Source: Streptomyces flaveus (GTDB lineage: Bacteria > Actinomycetota > Actinomycetes > Streptomycetales > Streptomycetaceae). From it: DNA of 64,000 bases. This document shows, one piece after another, positions 26,525 to 34,309 of this stretch (within the stretch, counting starts at the first letter, position 1; every line of letters begins with the position of its first letter). Below the pieces are notes generated by a model. The model had not been told where the DNA came from. It saw nothing but the letters and a program-made list of their open reading frames with translations, and did no database searches. The position numbers and the translations under genes are program-made. Location of the stretch: positions 124,001 to 188,000 of the forward strand of contig NZ_BMPQ01000003.1 in the NCBI RefSeq assembly GCF_014647675.1, read 5' to 3'.

Positions 26525-27964
26525 ATGCCCGAGCAGGGCGGCACAAGACGGTACGAAGAAGGACGGGCCGGGCAGAGCAGTCAGGGGGGCGGAAATGGTC
26601 ACATGCCGGGCGCGGCGATCGCTTCGGTCACGGGAGTGACCGCCGCGGACGCGCCCCCTGTACCCCCATCGAGTGGGAAGCCAGGCGTGCGCCCGCCGGG
26701 CGCCCGTCGCTCCGTAGGCCTGCTCGTCACGCTCATCCTCGGTGGCCTCACCGCCGTACCGCCGCTGTCCATGGACATGTACCTCCCGGCGCTCCCGGAG
26801 GTCACCGACTCGCTGCACGCGCCCGCGGCCACCGTGCAGTTGACGCTCACGGCGTGCCTCGCGGGGATGGCGCTCGGGCAACTGGTCGTCGGGCCGATGA
26901 GCGACAGGTGGGGGCGCAGGCGGCCGTTGATGGTGGGGCTGCTGATCTACATCGTCGCCACCGCCGTCTGCGCGTTCGCGCCCACCATCGAACTCCTCGT
27001 CGCCTTCCGGCTGCTCCAGGGGCTCGCGGGCGCGGCCGGGATCGTGATCGCGCGGGCCGTCGTACGCGATCTGTACGACGGCGTGGACATGGCGCGGTTC
27101 TTCTCCACGCTCATGCTGATCTCCGGAGTCGCGCCGATCGTCGCACCGCTCATAGGCGGGCAGGTACTGCGGATCACCGACTGGCGGGGCGTCTTCTACA
27201 TCCTGGCGGCCGTCGGCGTCGTACTGACCGTCGTCGTCTGGCGTTTCCTGCCCGAGACGCTCGCGCCCGGACAACGCCACAGCGGCGGCGTCGCGGAGGC
27301 CCTGCGCACCATGCGCGGACTGCTCGCGGACCGCGTCTTCACCGGCTACATGCTCACCGGCGGCTTCGCCTTCGCCGCACTCTTCGCGTACGTCTCGGCC
27401 TCGCCGTTCGTGATCCAGGAGATCTACGGCGCCTCTCCGCAGACGTTCAGCATCCTCTTCGGCGTCAACTCGGTCGGCCTCGTGCTCGTCGGCCAGATCA
27501 ACGGCAAGGTCCTCGTCGGCCGGGTCAGCCTCGACAAGGTGCTCATGGCCGGACTCGTGATCATCACCGCCGCGTCGGCCGCGCTGCTGCTGATGGCGGC
27601 GGGAGTCTTCGGCGAGGTGGGCCTCGTACCGATCTCCGTAGGCCTGTTCGTGCTGATGTCCGCGATGAGCCTGTGCCTGCCCAACACCAACGCGCTCGCC
27701 CTGATGCGCACCCCGCACGCCGCGGGCTCCGCGTCCGCCCTGCTCGGCACCTCCTCCTTCCTCGTCGGCGCGATCGCCACACCCCTCGTGGGCATCGCCG
27801 GGGAACACACGGCCGTCCCGATGGCCGTCGTCCAACTGGCCTGCGCACTGGTGGCCGTGGGCTGCTTCATGGGACTGTGCCGTCCCTGGCAGCGACACGC
27901 GGACGCGAAGGGTGGGGGTTCCCCCTTTTCGAGCGCAGCCGAGAAAAAGGGAGCAGACAGCTGA
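26525..27964 (+). CDS. Bcr/CflA family multidrug MFS transporter
   Basis: 479 residues from ATG 26525, set by AGGGAGGGG; an upstream in-frame ATG at 26495 is less likely. After a 50-residue Gly/Pro-rich start come 12 membrane spans with Bcr-type motifs: LSMDMYLPALPEVTDSLHAP, GQLVVGPMSDRWGRRRPLM (motif A), LQGLAGAAGIVIARAVVRDL, and ISGVAPIVAPLIGGQVLR. Such carriers export drugs or metabolites with proton antiport. The last 17 residues (GGGSPFSSAAEKKGADS) come from an inserted-looking hairpin element. Its TGA overlaps the CTG that may open the next gene. Confidence 0.9.
   Translation: MPEQGGTRRYEEGRAGQSSQGGGNGHMPGAAIASVTGVTAADAPPVPPSSGKPGVRPPGARRSVGLLVTLILGGLTAVPPLSMDMYLPALPEVTDSLHAPAATVQLTLTACLAGMALGQLVVGPMSDRWGRRRPLMVGLLIYIVATAVCAFAPTIELLVAFRLLQGLAGAAGIVIARAVVRDLYDGVDMARFFSTLMLISGVAPIVAPLIGGQVLRITDWRGVFYILAAVGVVLTVVVWRFLPETLAPGQRHSGGVAEALRTMRGLLADRVFTGYMLTGGFAFAALFAYVSASPFVIQEIYGASPQTFSILFGVNSVGLVLVGQINGKVLVGRVSLDKVLMAGLVIITAASAALLLMAAGVFGEVGLVPISVGLFVLMSAMSLCLPNTNALALMRTPHAAGSASALLGTSSFLVGAIATPLVGIAGEHTAVPMAVVQLACALVAVGCFMGLCRPWQRHADAKGGGSPFSSAAEKKGADS
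27914..27950. repeat. Hairpin element read through into the MFS C-terminus
   Basis: GGGGG-TT-CCCCC followed by CCTTTTCGAGCGCAGCC-GAGAAAAAGG, a second stem. This two-stem design resembles short repeats often seen between Streptomyces genes. Here it is inside the reading frame and supplies the final residues of the transporter. Confidence 0.6.
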
Positions 27965-29097
27965 GCGCACCGAGACTGCGCCCCGGCACACCGGAACGTG
28001 CCGGGCTCGATCCCGATGAACTGGCTCAACTCGTACGGGAGGTCCGCGAACTCACCAGCGGGGATCCGCCCTGGGCCGCCGGTGCCGTGGTGATCGCCGG
28101 ACGTGGCCCCGTGATCGCCGTAGAGGAGGCGGCGGGCTGGGCGGTGCGCTACTCCGCCTACGACGAGGACACCGGCCGCGGCCTCGAACTGCCGCACAGC
28201 GCATGGGTGCCGGCGAGTGTGCACACGCCCTTCGACCTCGCGTCCCTCACCAAACTCTTCACCAGCGTCGCCGCCGTCCAGCAACTGGAACGCGGCACGC
28301 TCGGCATCGACGCGCGCGTGGCGGCGTATCTCCCGGACTTCACGGCCGCGGCCGAACACGGCGTCACCGTACGGCAGTTACTCACCCACACCTCCGGGTT
28401 ACGCCCAGAACTCCCGCTGTACGACTGCCGCAGCGACGCGGCACGGCTCGAGCTGCTGCGGGCGGAGGAGCCGGTGTCGGAGCCCGGCGAGGCGTACGTG
28501 TACTCCGACCTCAACATGCTCCTCCTCCAGCACGTCCTGGAGCGGATCACCGGGCGCCCGCTCGACGTCCTCGTGCGGGAGGGGATCACCCGGCCACTCG
28601 GGATGAGGGCGACCGGTTTCGGGCCGTGCCCGGGCGCGGCGGCCACCGAGGACCAGCGAAGACCCTGGGCCAAGGCGGACCGCGGCATGCTGCGCGGCGT
28701 GGTCCACGACGAGAACGCCTGGGCCGTCGGCGGCGTCGCCGGCCACGCCGGCCTCTTCTCGACGGCCCGCGACCTGGCGGTCTTCTGCCGCACACTGCTC
28801 GCGGGCGGCTCGTACGGTACGGCCCGCATCCTCGGCCCCGACTACGTCGAGCTGCTGTTCATCCCACCGGGCCTGGGCTTCGCGCTCGACCAGCCTTGGT
28901 TCATGGGGGAGTTGGCGGGGCGGGGGGCGGCGGGGCATACGGGCTTCACGGGTACGTCGCTGGTGCTGGACCCGGCAACGGACACGTTCCTGGTGCTGTT
29001 GACGAACGCGGTGCATCCGCGGCGGCGCCTTGTCCCCGACAACGGGCCGCGGGCGGCGGCGGGGACGCGGCTGGCGGGGGCGGTGCGGGGGATGTGA
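27961..29097 (+). CDS. Serine hydrolase, beta-lactamase/class C (PBP4-like) family
   Basis: 379 codons from a proposed CTG start at 27961, which overlaps the MFS stop as CTGA and follows GGGAG. Conserved motifs are the nucleophile SxxK in FDLASLTKLFTSVA, YxN in EAYVYSDLNMLLLQHVL and HTG in GAAGHTGFTGTSLVLDP. Members are esterases, DD-peptidases or beta-lactamases; activity unknown, no signal peptide seen. Typical relatives begin about where LSAPRLRPGTPERAGLDPDE begins here, but no ATG/GTG/TTG is found at that point; the next in-frame GTG (28087) would cut into the domain. A GTG near 27877 inside the MFS gene is the other option. Confidence 0.82.
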   Translation: MSAPRLRPGTPERAGLDPDELAQLVREVRELTSGDPPWAAGAVVIAGRGPVIAVEEAAGWAVRYSAYDEDTGRGLELPHSAWVPASVHTPFDLASLTKLFTSVAAVQQLERGTLGIDARVAAYLPDFTAAAEHGVTVRQLLTHTSGLRPELPLYDCRSDAARLELLRAEEPVSEPGEAYVYSDLNMLLLQHVLERITGRPLDVLVREGITRPLGMRATGFGPCPGAAATEDQRRPWAKADRGMLRGVVHDENAWAVGGVAGHAGLFSTARDLAVFCRTLLAGGSYGTARILGPDYVELLFIPPGLGFALDQPWFMGELAGRGAAGHTGFTGTSLVLDPATDTFLVLLTNAVHPRRRLVPDNGPRAAAGTRLAGAVRGM

Positions 29098-29110
29098 GGG
29101 GTGGGGGGCA

Positions 29111-29172
29111 GGGCTGTTGCGCGAAATTGTGACACTTGCACGTGCAAGTGTCACAATTTCGCGCAACAGCCC
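29111..29172. repeat. Perfect 62-bp palindrome (31-bp arms, no loop)
   Basis: From 29111 (GGGCTGTTGCGCGAAATTGT...) to the centre TTGCAC|GTGCAA at 29141/29142 and back, with no mismatch in 31 pairs. It begins 13 bases after the hydrolase stop. It would form a very stable RNA hairpin (terminator-like, no U-run) or a DNA cruciform. The A/T-rich words AAATTGTGACACTTG inside are unlike ordinary GC-only terminators here. Confidence 0.95.
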
Positions 29173-29194
29173 CGGGGGAGAGGAGCTCCGAGGG

Positions 29195-29308
29195 AAGCGG
29201 CGCTCTCGTGTGTGAGCGGTGCTCTCGTATGTGCGCGGCGCTCTGGTCAGTGAGCGGTGCTCTTGTGCGCGAACCATGCTCTGACCAGTGAGCGGTGCTC
29301 CTGAGCTG
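29195..29308 (+). repeat. Tandem array of six 19-bp units
   Basis: Units start at 29195, 29214, 29233, 29252, 29271 and 29290 with an exact 19-bp period; consensus GAGCGGTGCTCTCGTNNGT. The fifth copy (GAACCATGCTCTGACCAGT) is the most diverged. It occupies the space between the palindrome and the gene at 29369. Confidence 0.92.
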
Positions 29309-29368
29309 AGAGGCCGGGGCCGCCCCAACTCCCTCTCGACAGCGAGATGTCAGGGTTAGCCTGACGGC

Positions 29369-30199
29369 ATGAACGATGCCGCAGACGCGTCCTCCGCTCC
29401 GGCCGCACCCGAGCTCCACAGACTGTCGCCCCGGGACGAGTCCCGAGTCGCCTTGGCTCTGACCCTCCGTCAACTGGCCGACGCCGTCCTGGATGCCGTA
29501 CCGGTCGAGCCGGACCCGGAGCCCGGCGACCTGCTGCGCACCGCGCTGCGGCTCCAGCGCCGTACGGAGGACGTGGTACGCGAGGCGGTGGTCGCCGAAC
29601 GCGAACGCGGCACCACCTGGTACCAGATCGGCGAGGCCGCCGGCATCACCCGGCAGTCCGCCCACGAGAAGTGGTACCGCGACGTCCACGCCTGGGCGGC
29701 CACAGGCCGCAGCGCCCTCCCGCCGGACCTGAAGACACTCGAAGTGGCAGCGGAAGCGGACGCCCGCTACGCCGCCCTGCGCCCGGACCGTCCGCACGCG
29801 GTCACCTCGGGCCTGGACGCGGTCCGCTTCCCCGGCTCCCATGCCTACGAGGCCAGCCTGCGCACCCGCGGCCTGGCCCTGCACACCCGCCGCATGGACC
29901 TGGACGCGCGGGCCACGAAGCTCAACGACGAGTACGGCACCCTGCATGCCCAGGGCCCCGCGGCCTCACCCACCGGCGACCCCCTGGTGATCGCCGCCCA
30001 CCGCGGCCACGCGAAAGCGGTACGCACCAACCGTCTCGCCATCGCCGCGGTCCACGACGAGATAGCCACCATCTACGACCAACTCGCCACCGCTGAACCC
30101 TCCCTCGCGGAAGAACACCGCACCCTGTCCGACTGGCACCGCAACGCGTCAGAGCGGGCGCGGGGTTATGCGGACCTGCTGAAGGGCGAGGAGGGCTGA
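29369..30199 (+). CDS. Unknown protein with helix-turn-helix-like segment
   Basis: 276 residues from ATG 29369. Residues about 85-110 read RGTTWYQIGEAAGITRQSAH followed by EKWYRD, which looks like a sigma-70-region-4 or MarR-like helix-turn-helix. The remainder is helical and charged, with a likely coiled-coil C-terminus (AIAAVHDEIATIYDQLATAE, RTLSDWHRNASERARG). No membrane span or signal peptide. Conserved proteins of this layout occur in streptomycetes without known function. It follows the 62-bp palindrome and 19-bp array, which occupy its upstream region. Confidence 0.75.
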   Translation: MNDAADASSAPAAPELHRLSPRDESRVALALTLRQLADAVLDAVPVEPDPEPGDLLRTALRLQRRTEDVVREAVVAERERGTTWYQIGEAAGITRQSAHEKWYRDVHAWAATGRSALPPDLKTLEVAAEADARYAALRPDRPHAVTSGLDAVRFPGSHAYEASLRTRGLALHTRRMDLDARATKLNDEYGTLHAQGPAASPTGDPLVIAAHRGHAKAVRTNRLAIAAVHDEIATIYDQLATAEPSLAEEHRTLSDWHRNASERARGYADLLKGEEG

Positions 30200-30244
30200 G
30201 CGGTCTGTCCGAGTCCGCTCGGCTCCTTCGGCTTCTTCGGCTCC

Positions 30245-30544
30245 TCAGGACTGGTACGGCTGCTGCTGTTGGGGCTGCCCCTGTCCGTACGCCTGGCCGC
30301 CGGGCCCGTTCGTGCCCTGTGCCTGCAGTTGCTCCGCCTGCTCCTTGGTGATCTTCATCTCCGCGCCGCAGAAGGTGCACTGCGTCATGTACTTCGTCGA
30401 GAACGGGAACAGCGGCACGAAGAACAGCGTGAACTTCGTGACGCGCTTCTTGAGCGTGTGTGCCGTGGGGTTGCCGCAGCTGCCGCACATGAACGTCAGT
30501 ATCGCGAGCTGGTAGAGGTATCCCTTGGTGCCAAAGATGATCAT
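30245..30544 (-). CDS. Zinc-ribbon domain protein
   Basis: 99 residues (MIIFGTKGYLYQLAILTFMC). Two cysteine pairs, CGSCG near residue 20 and CTFCG near residue 58, make a zinc ribbon; between them is FTLFFVPLFPFSTKYMTQC. The C-terminal 30 residues are Gln/Gly-rich (PGGQAYGQGQPQQQQPYQS). This matches the small zinc-ribbon family common in actinobacteria; role unknown. Divergent from the Rsm22 gene. Confidence 0.85.
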   Translation of the reverse strand: MIIFGTKGYLYQLAILTFMCGSCGNPTAHTLKKRVTKFTLFFVPLFPFSTKYMTQCTFCGAEMKITKEQAEQLQAQGTNGPGGQAYGQGQPQQQQPYQS

Positions 30545-30605
30545 GTGTCGGTCCTTCCCGGACTGCTCTCGGTCGTCGTAGTGCCCTCAACCTTAGAATC
30601 ACCAT

Positions 30606-31604
30606 GTGAACGTCCCACTGTCCCCTGATGACTCCCTGCGCACCGCCCTGGCCAGGCTGGTCGACGGATTGCCGCCGAAGAGGGCTGCTCAGGCGGTCGA
30701 GCGGCTGATCACGAACTATCGGGGACGGACGCCGACGGACGCACCGGTGTTGCGGGATCGTTCCGATGTGGTCGCGTATGCGGCGTACCGGATGCCGGCG
30801 ACGTTCGAGGCGGTGCGCTCGGCGCTGGAGGCCTTCGCGGAGGCGGTGCCCGGGTGGGTGCCCGCAGGTCATGTGGACGTCGGCGGCGGGACCGGGGCGG
30901 CGACCTGGGCCGTCAACGCCACCTGGGCGGGGGAGCGGGCGGTCACCGTGCTCGACTGGGCCGAGCCGGCACTGGCACTCGGGCGCGAAATCGCCGCCGC
31001 CAACCCGGAGTTGAAGGCCGCCGAGTGGCAGCGCTCTCGTATTGGAGCGGCGCTCACGATCGAGAGCACTGATCTCGTGACCGTCTCGTACGTCCTCGGC
31101 GAGCTGACCGAGGCCGACCGCGCCGCCGTCGTCGACGCCGCCACAACCTCCGGCCAGGCCGTCATGATCGTCGAGCCCGGCACCCCCGACGGCTACACCC
31201 GCGTCATCGAGGCCCGCGACCGCCTCATCGACGCCGGCTTCCACATCGCGGCCCCCTGCCCCCACAGCGCGACCTGCCCCATCGCCCCCGGCCAGGACTG
31301 GTGCCACTTCTCCGCCCGGGTCAGCCGCTCCTCCCTGCATCGCCAGGTCAAGGGCGGCTCCCTGCCATACGAGGACGAGAAGTTCAGCTACGTCGCCGCC
31401 ACCCGCTTCCCGGTCACCCCGGCCCCCTCCCGCGTCATCCGCAGGCCCCAGATCCGCAAGGGCCAAGTCCTCCTCGACCTGTGCGAGACCGAACGGTCAC
31501 TGCACCGGACCACGGTCACCAAGCGCCACGGTCTGCTCTACAAGGCGGCGCGCGACGCCGACTGGGGAGACGCCTGGCCGCCTGCCGCGCACAACGAGAC
31601 CTGA
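30606..31604 (+). CDS. Rsm22-type small-subunit rRNA methyltransferase
   Basis: 332 residues. Class-I methyltransferase fold with SAM motif HVDVGGGTGAATWAVNATW and TVLDWAEPALALGREIAAAN. The C-terminal cysteine set CPHSATCPIAPGQDWCHFSA and following RVSRSSLHRQVKGG are specific to the Rsm22/METTL17 family, which bind an iron-sulfur cluster and act on small-subunit ribosome assembly. So methylation or maturation of 16S rRNA is expected. Around residues 140-157 (RSRIGAALTIESTDLVTVSY) the DNA carries three units of the 19-bp motif with rare codons TCT, CGT, ATT, GGA, ACT, GAT, although the protein sequence there stays family-like. Confidence 0.9.
   Translation: MNVPLSPDDSLRTALARLVDGLPPKRAAQAVERLITNYRGRTPTDAPVLRDRSDVVAYAAYRMPATFEAVRSALEAFAEAVPGWVPAGHVDVGGGTGAATWAVNATWAGERAVTVLDWAEPALALGREIAAANPELKAAEWQRSRIGAALTIESTDLVTVSYVLGELTEADRAAVVDAATTSGQAVMIVEPGTPDGYTRVIEARDRLIDAGFHIAAPCPHSATCPIAPGQDWCHFSARVSRSSLHRQVKGGSLPYEDEKFSYVAATRFPVTPAPSRVIRRPQIRKGQVLLDLCETERSLHRTTVTKRHGLLYKAARDADWGDAWPPAAHNET
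31031..31076 (+). repeat. 19-bp periodic motif inside the Rsm22 gene
   Basis: GCGCTCTCGT (31031), GCGCTCACGA (31050) and CTGATCTCGT (31069) are spaced exactly 19 bp, with GGAGCGG and GAGAGCA between. The consensus agrees with the array at 29195-29308 and is in the same orientation as the gene. Confidence 0.7.
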
Positions 31605-31653
31605 GCTAAAACCACTTGCAGCGCCCACCCGGCCTACGGATAAGTCCTCAGGT

Positions 31654-32145
31654 ATGTCAACGTCGTCGCCGTCATCGTCAGCATCGCTGCGCCTGGAGGA
31701 GGTAACGCCCGCCAACTTCGAAACCGCTGTCGGTCTTCGCGTCCGCCCCGACCAGGAACGCCTGGTCGCCCCGGTCGTGAAGTCCCTCGCCGAGGCCTAC
31801 GTCCACCCCGGTGTCGCCTGGCCCCGCCTCATCCGCGACGGTGACCGCGCCGTCGGCTTCCTCATGGCTTTCTTCGACATCGACTGGACCGGCGCGGGCA
31901 CCGGCGCCGACATCCGCTCCGGCCTCTGGCGCCTCAACATCGCGGCCGACGAACAGGGCCGGGGCTACGGCCGCTTCGCCGTCCAGTCCGTGGCCGCCGA
32001 GATCCGCCGCCGAGGCGGCAAACACCTCTACGTCACCTGGCACCCGGGCCCCGACGGCCCCGAGGCCTTCTACCTCGGCCTCGGCTTCCGTCCGACCGGC
32101 GAGGTCAGCGAGGACGAGACGGTGGGGGTTCTGGCGACGGCCTGA
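31654..32145 (+). CDS. GNAT family N-acetyltransferase
   Basis: 163 residues from ATG 31654 (MSTSSPSSSASLRLEEVTPA). GNAT core with AVGFLMAFFDI, then SGLWRLNIAADEQGRGYGRF (the Q/RxxGxG/A acetyl-CoA loop) and YLGLGFRPTGEVSEDETV. Close in pattern to spermine/spermidine-type and general GNAT proteins of streptomycetes. Substrate unknown. Confidence 0.88.
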   Translation: MSTSSPSSSASLRLEEVTPANFETAVGLRVRPDQERLVAPVVKSLAEAYVHPGVAWPRLIRDGDRAVGFLMAFFDIDWTGAGTGADIRSGLWRLNIAADEQGRGYGRFAVQSVAAEIRRRGGKHLYVTWHPGPDGPEAFYLGLGFRPTGEVSEDETVGVLATA

Positions 32146-32233
32146 GTCCACGCCCCGCCCGGTGCGGGCTCCGTATGCGAAGCCGCCCCGCCGTAGCCCT
32201 CGACAGGCTACGGCGGGGCGACCCCGCTCCGGT

Positions 32234-32428
32234 TCACAACGACTCGCCGCTCGTGCGCCCTCCCTGTCGTTTCTCCTGGAGCTTGCGCAGCAGCTCCCGT
32301 TTCTGGGCCTGTGGGTCGAGTCGTCCGCCGGTTCGGGCGCCACGGTCGCCGCCTCGCAGTGCCTTGCGGCTCAGCTTGCTGCGGGTGCCGCCTACTCCGA
32401 GCATGTTTCCGGATCCGGATCGGGTCAT
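32234..32428 (-). CDS. DUF6243 family small protein
   Basis: 64 residues from ATG 32428, chosen because AAGGAG lies six bases upstream; an ATG at 32446 adds six residues. MTRSGSGNMLGVGGTRSKLS, then RKALRGG, and a C-terminal QAQKRELLRKLQEKRQ. Small, basic, highly conserved Streptomyces protein of unknown function. Divergent from a tetR gene with two GAGACG-type palindromes in the gap, so it is probably repressed by that regulator. Confidence 0.8.
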   Translation of the reverse strand: MTRSGSGNMLGVGGTRSKLSRKALRGGDRGARTGGRLDPQAQKRELLRKLQEKRQGGRTSGESL

Positions 32429-32464
32429 CTTGGGCTCCTTGGTCATGGGTGCGGGAAGGCTTGT

Positions 32465-32486
32465 CGAGACGAGTCGAACCGTCTCG
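32465..32486. promoter_or_regulatory. TetR operator candidate A
   Basis: CGAGACG-AGTCGAAC-CGTCTCG: perfect 7-bp arms. Closer to the DUF6243 gene start. Confidence 0.7.
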
Positions 32487-32508
32487 CTAAAGCTTCCCCA
32501 CTGTCAGG

Positions 32509-32525
32509 CGAGACGAACCGTCTTG
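32509..32525. promoter_or_regulatory. TetR operator candidate B
   Basis: CGAGACG-AAC-CGTCTTG: same half-site as site A with a 3-bp centre. It lies some 20-35 bases before the tetR start, next to a -10-like GATAAATT, which would give autorepression. Confidence 0.7.
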
Positions 32526-32546
32526 TCAACCTGATAAATTCGGCCC

Positions 32547-33197
32547 ATGGTCCAGAAGCCCACGCAGCAGAAGCCCGCCCCCAATTCCACCCGCCGCAGC
32601 GAGCGATCCCGGCGTGCCATCTACGACGCCGCCCTCGCCCTCGTCAGTGAGGTCGGCTATCCGAAGACCACCATCGAGGGCATCGCCGCCCGCGCCGGCG
32701 TCGGCAAGCAGACGATCTACCGATGGTGGTCATCGAAGGCCGACGTCCTGCTCGAGGCGTTCATCGACCTGAGCGCCCAGGCGGCGGAGGCTGCGCACCG
32801 GCCCGAGGTCATCGGGGAAGCGGCCGAGTACGAGATCCCGGACACCGGCGATCTGGAGGCCGACCTCAAGCAGGTCCTGCGGGCCACCGTCGACGAGCTG
32901 CTCGACCCCAAGTTCGAGATCCCCTCGCGCGCGCTGGCAGCCGAAGGGGTCGTCAACGAGCAGCTCGGCAGGGAATTCGTCGGCAAGCTCCTCGAACCCC
33001 AACTTCAGCTGTACGTGAAGCGCCTGCGCTCCGCCCAGGACCAGGGCGCCGTACGCCCCGAAATCGACCCGCGCATCGCCCTGGAGCTCTTCGTCTCGCC
33101 GCTTGCCCAGCGCTGGCTCCAGTACACGGGTCCGATCTCGTACGAGTACGTCGACACCCTCGTCGACTACGCCCTCCACGGCCTCGCCCGGCGCTGA
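32547..33197 (+). CDS. TetR family transcriptional regulator
   Basis: 216 residues from ATG 32547 ([20 protein letters not shown]). [28 protein letters not shown]-terminal domain of the TetR_C type common in actinobacteria ([20 protein letters not shown]). Divergent from DUF6243 gene; two palindromic sites share the intergenic space. Ligand unknown. Confidence 0.92.
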   Translation: MVQKPTQQKPAPNSTRRSERSRRAIYDAALALVSEVGYPKTTIEGIAARAGVGKQTIYRWWSSKADVLLEAFIDLSAQAAEAAHRPEVIGEAAEYEIPDTGDLEADLKQVLRATVDELLDPKFEIPSRALAAEGVVNEQLGREFVGKLLEPQLQLYVKRLRSAQDQGAVRPEIDPRIALELFVSPLAQRWLQYTGPISYEYVDTLVDYALHGLARR

Positions 33198-33286
33198 GCG
33201 ATGCACTGCGCGCCGCACTGATCGGCACGCTGAGCGGCGCGTTGAGCTCCGATTGTGACCAGGGTGACACTGAAGGCACGTAAATG

Positions 33287-33302
33287 AGGCATTTAAATGC
33301 CT
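33287..33302. promoter_or_regulatory. A/T-rich 16-bp palindrome
   Basis: AGGCATTTAAATGCCT, perfect and far richer in A/T than its surroundings, within TGAAGGCA...TGCCTTCA outer halves. It is in the 260-bp gap after the tetR gene, about 155 bases before the prim-pol gene. Possible operator or promoter element. Confidence 0.55.
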
Positions 33303-33457
33303 TCAAAGTGCGCGATAGCACCCGATCCCTGGGTCGCGTACGCATCGCCCCACCCACCCCAGGACGGGTGCTTCGGCACCCCGTGCCGCACGATGGTGGG
33401 AGCATGAGGCATGCTGTCCGCAACACGCTGTCCGCACAACAGCGAGGCGAGGGATAG

Positions 33458-34192
33458 ATGAGCGCAGAGTTCGGCCGCCGTTCGGGCGGGCAGGGCAGGA
33501 TCTCCCAGTGGCTGCGCGGGCGCCGACGTCCCTCGATGACCGACGCCGCCGACGACACCAGCCGTGAGGATCTGCTCCTCGCCGCCGCCCGCGCCGGGCT
33601 GCCGCTCGCGCCCGCCGCCCACCCCTCCGGCTACCGGTGCTCCTGCGACCGCGTCGGCTGTCCCACCCCCGCCCGGCATCCCGTGTCGTTCGCCTGGCAG
33701 ACCCAGTCCACGACCGACCGCGCACAGATCGAGCGCTGGGCCCGGCACCAGCCGCAGGCCAACTTCATCACCGCGACGGGCATGGTCCACGACGTACTCG
33801 ACGTACCCCTGGACGCCGGCCGCAAGGCCCTGGAGCGGTTGCTCGCCTCCGGCATCGACGTCGGACCCGTCGCCGAGTCCGGCGGCGACCGGATGCTCTT
33901 CTTCACGGCGACCCGCGGTACGCCCGAGGAGGAGGACGAGTGGTGGCCCTGCGAGCTGGACTGCCACCCCGAGACGATGGACGAGCACCCCGGGCTGCGG
34001 TGGCACTGCCGTGGGTCGTACGTCCTCGTGCCGCCCGCGCAGCTTCCCGGTGACCTGACGGTCGCCTGGGTACGCGGGCCCGAACATCCGCTGCCGGACC
34101 CGCTGACGCTGCTTGAGTTCCTCACGGACGAGTGTGCGCGGTTCGCCGGCGCTGAGCCTGAGCAGTTGGCGGCGTGGCCCCTTCGGGGCTGA
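33458..34192 (+). CDS. Bifunctional DNA primase/polymerase-like (prim-pol) family protein
   Basis: 244 residues from ATG 33458 behind GAGGGATAG. The core matches the small Streptomyces prim-pol family: LPLAPAAHPSGYRCSCDRVG, CPTPARHPVSFAWQTQSTTD, ANFITATGMVHDVLDVPLDA, EEDEWWPCELDCHPETMDEH and HCRGSYVLVPPA. The DVLDV acidic pair corresponds to the metal site of prim-pol enzymes and the Cys set may bind zinc. No helicase or replication genes are nearby, so this is a stand-alone chromosomal copy whose role is unproven. Confidence 0.8.
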   Translation: MSAEFGRRSGGQGRISQWLRGRRRPSMTDAADDTSREDLLLAAARAGLPLAPAAHPSGYRCSCDRVGCPTPARHPVSFAWQTQSTTDRAQIERWARHQPQANFITATGMVHDVLDVPLDAGRKALERLLASGIDVGPVAESGGDRMLFFTATRGTPEEEDEWWPCELDCHPETMDEHPGLRWHCRGSYVLVPPAQLPGDLTVAWVRGPEHPLPDPLTLLEFLTDECARFAGAEPEQLAAWPLRG

Positions 34193-34238
34193 CGCCAGCC
34201 GCTCCGCGGGGGGCGCGTGATTCGTCTGCGGGTTCGTT

Positions 34239-34278
34239 GTGGCTGGTCGCGCAGTTCCCCGCGCCCCTGAAGGGGCGC
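34239..34278. repeat. Dispersed convergent-gene hairpin element, copy 2
   Basis: GTGGCTGGTCGCGCAGTTCC core then perfect hairpin GCGCCCCT-GA-AGGGGCGC. Between the convergent prim-pol and lipoprotein genes. Confidence 0.85.
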
Positions 34279-34309
34279 TCCCCGCACCCCACGCTCCGAA
34301 GGGTGCCCC

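Noticed and set aside
25936..29097. One very long plus-strand reading frame covering the Bcr/CflA gene
   Set aside because: Its first two thirds are out-of-frame readings of high-GC genes (Arg/Ala/Pro-rich, no family signs); only the end is the hydrolase.
29195..29308. CRISPR array
   Set aside because: Copies are head-to-tail every 19 bp with no unique spacers, and no cas genes are near.
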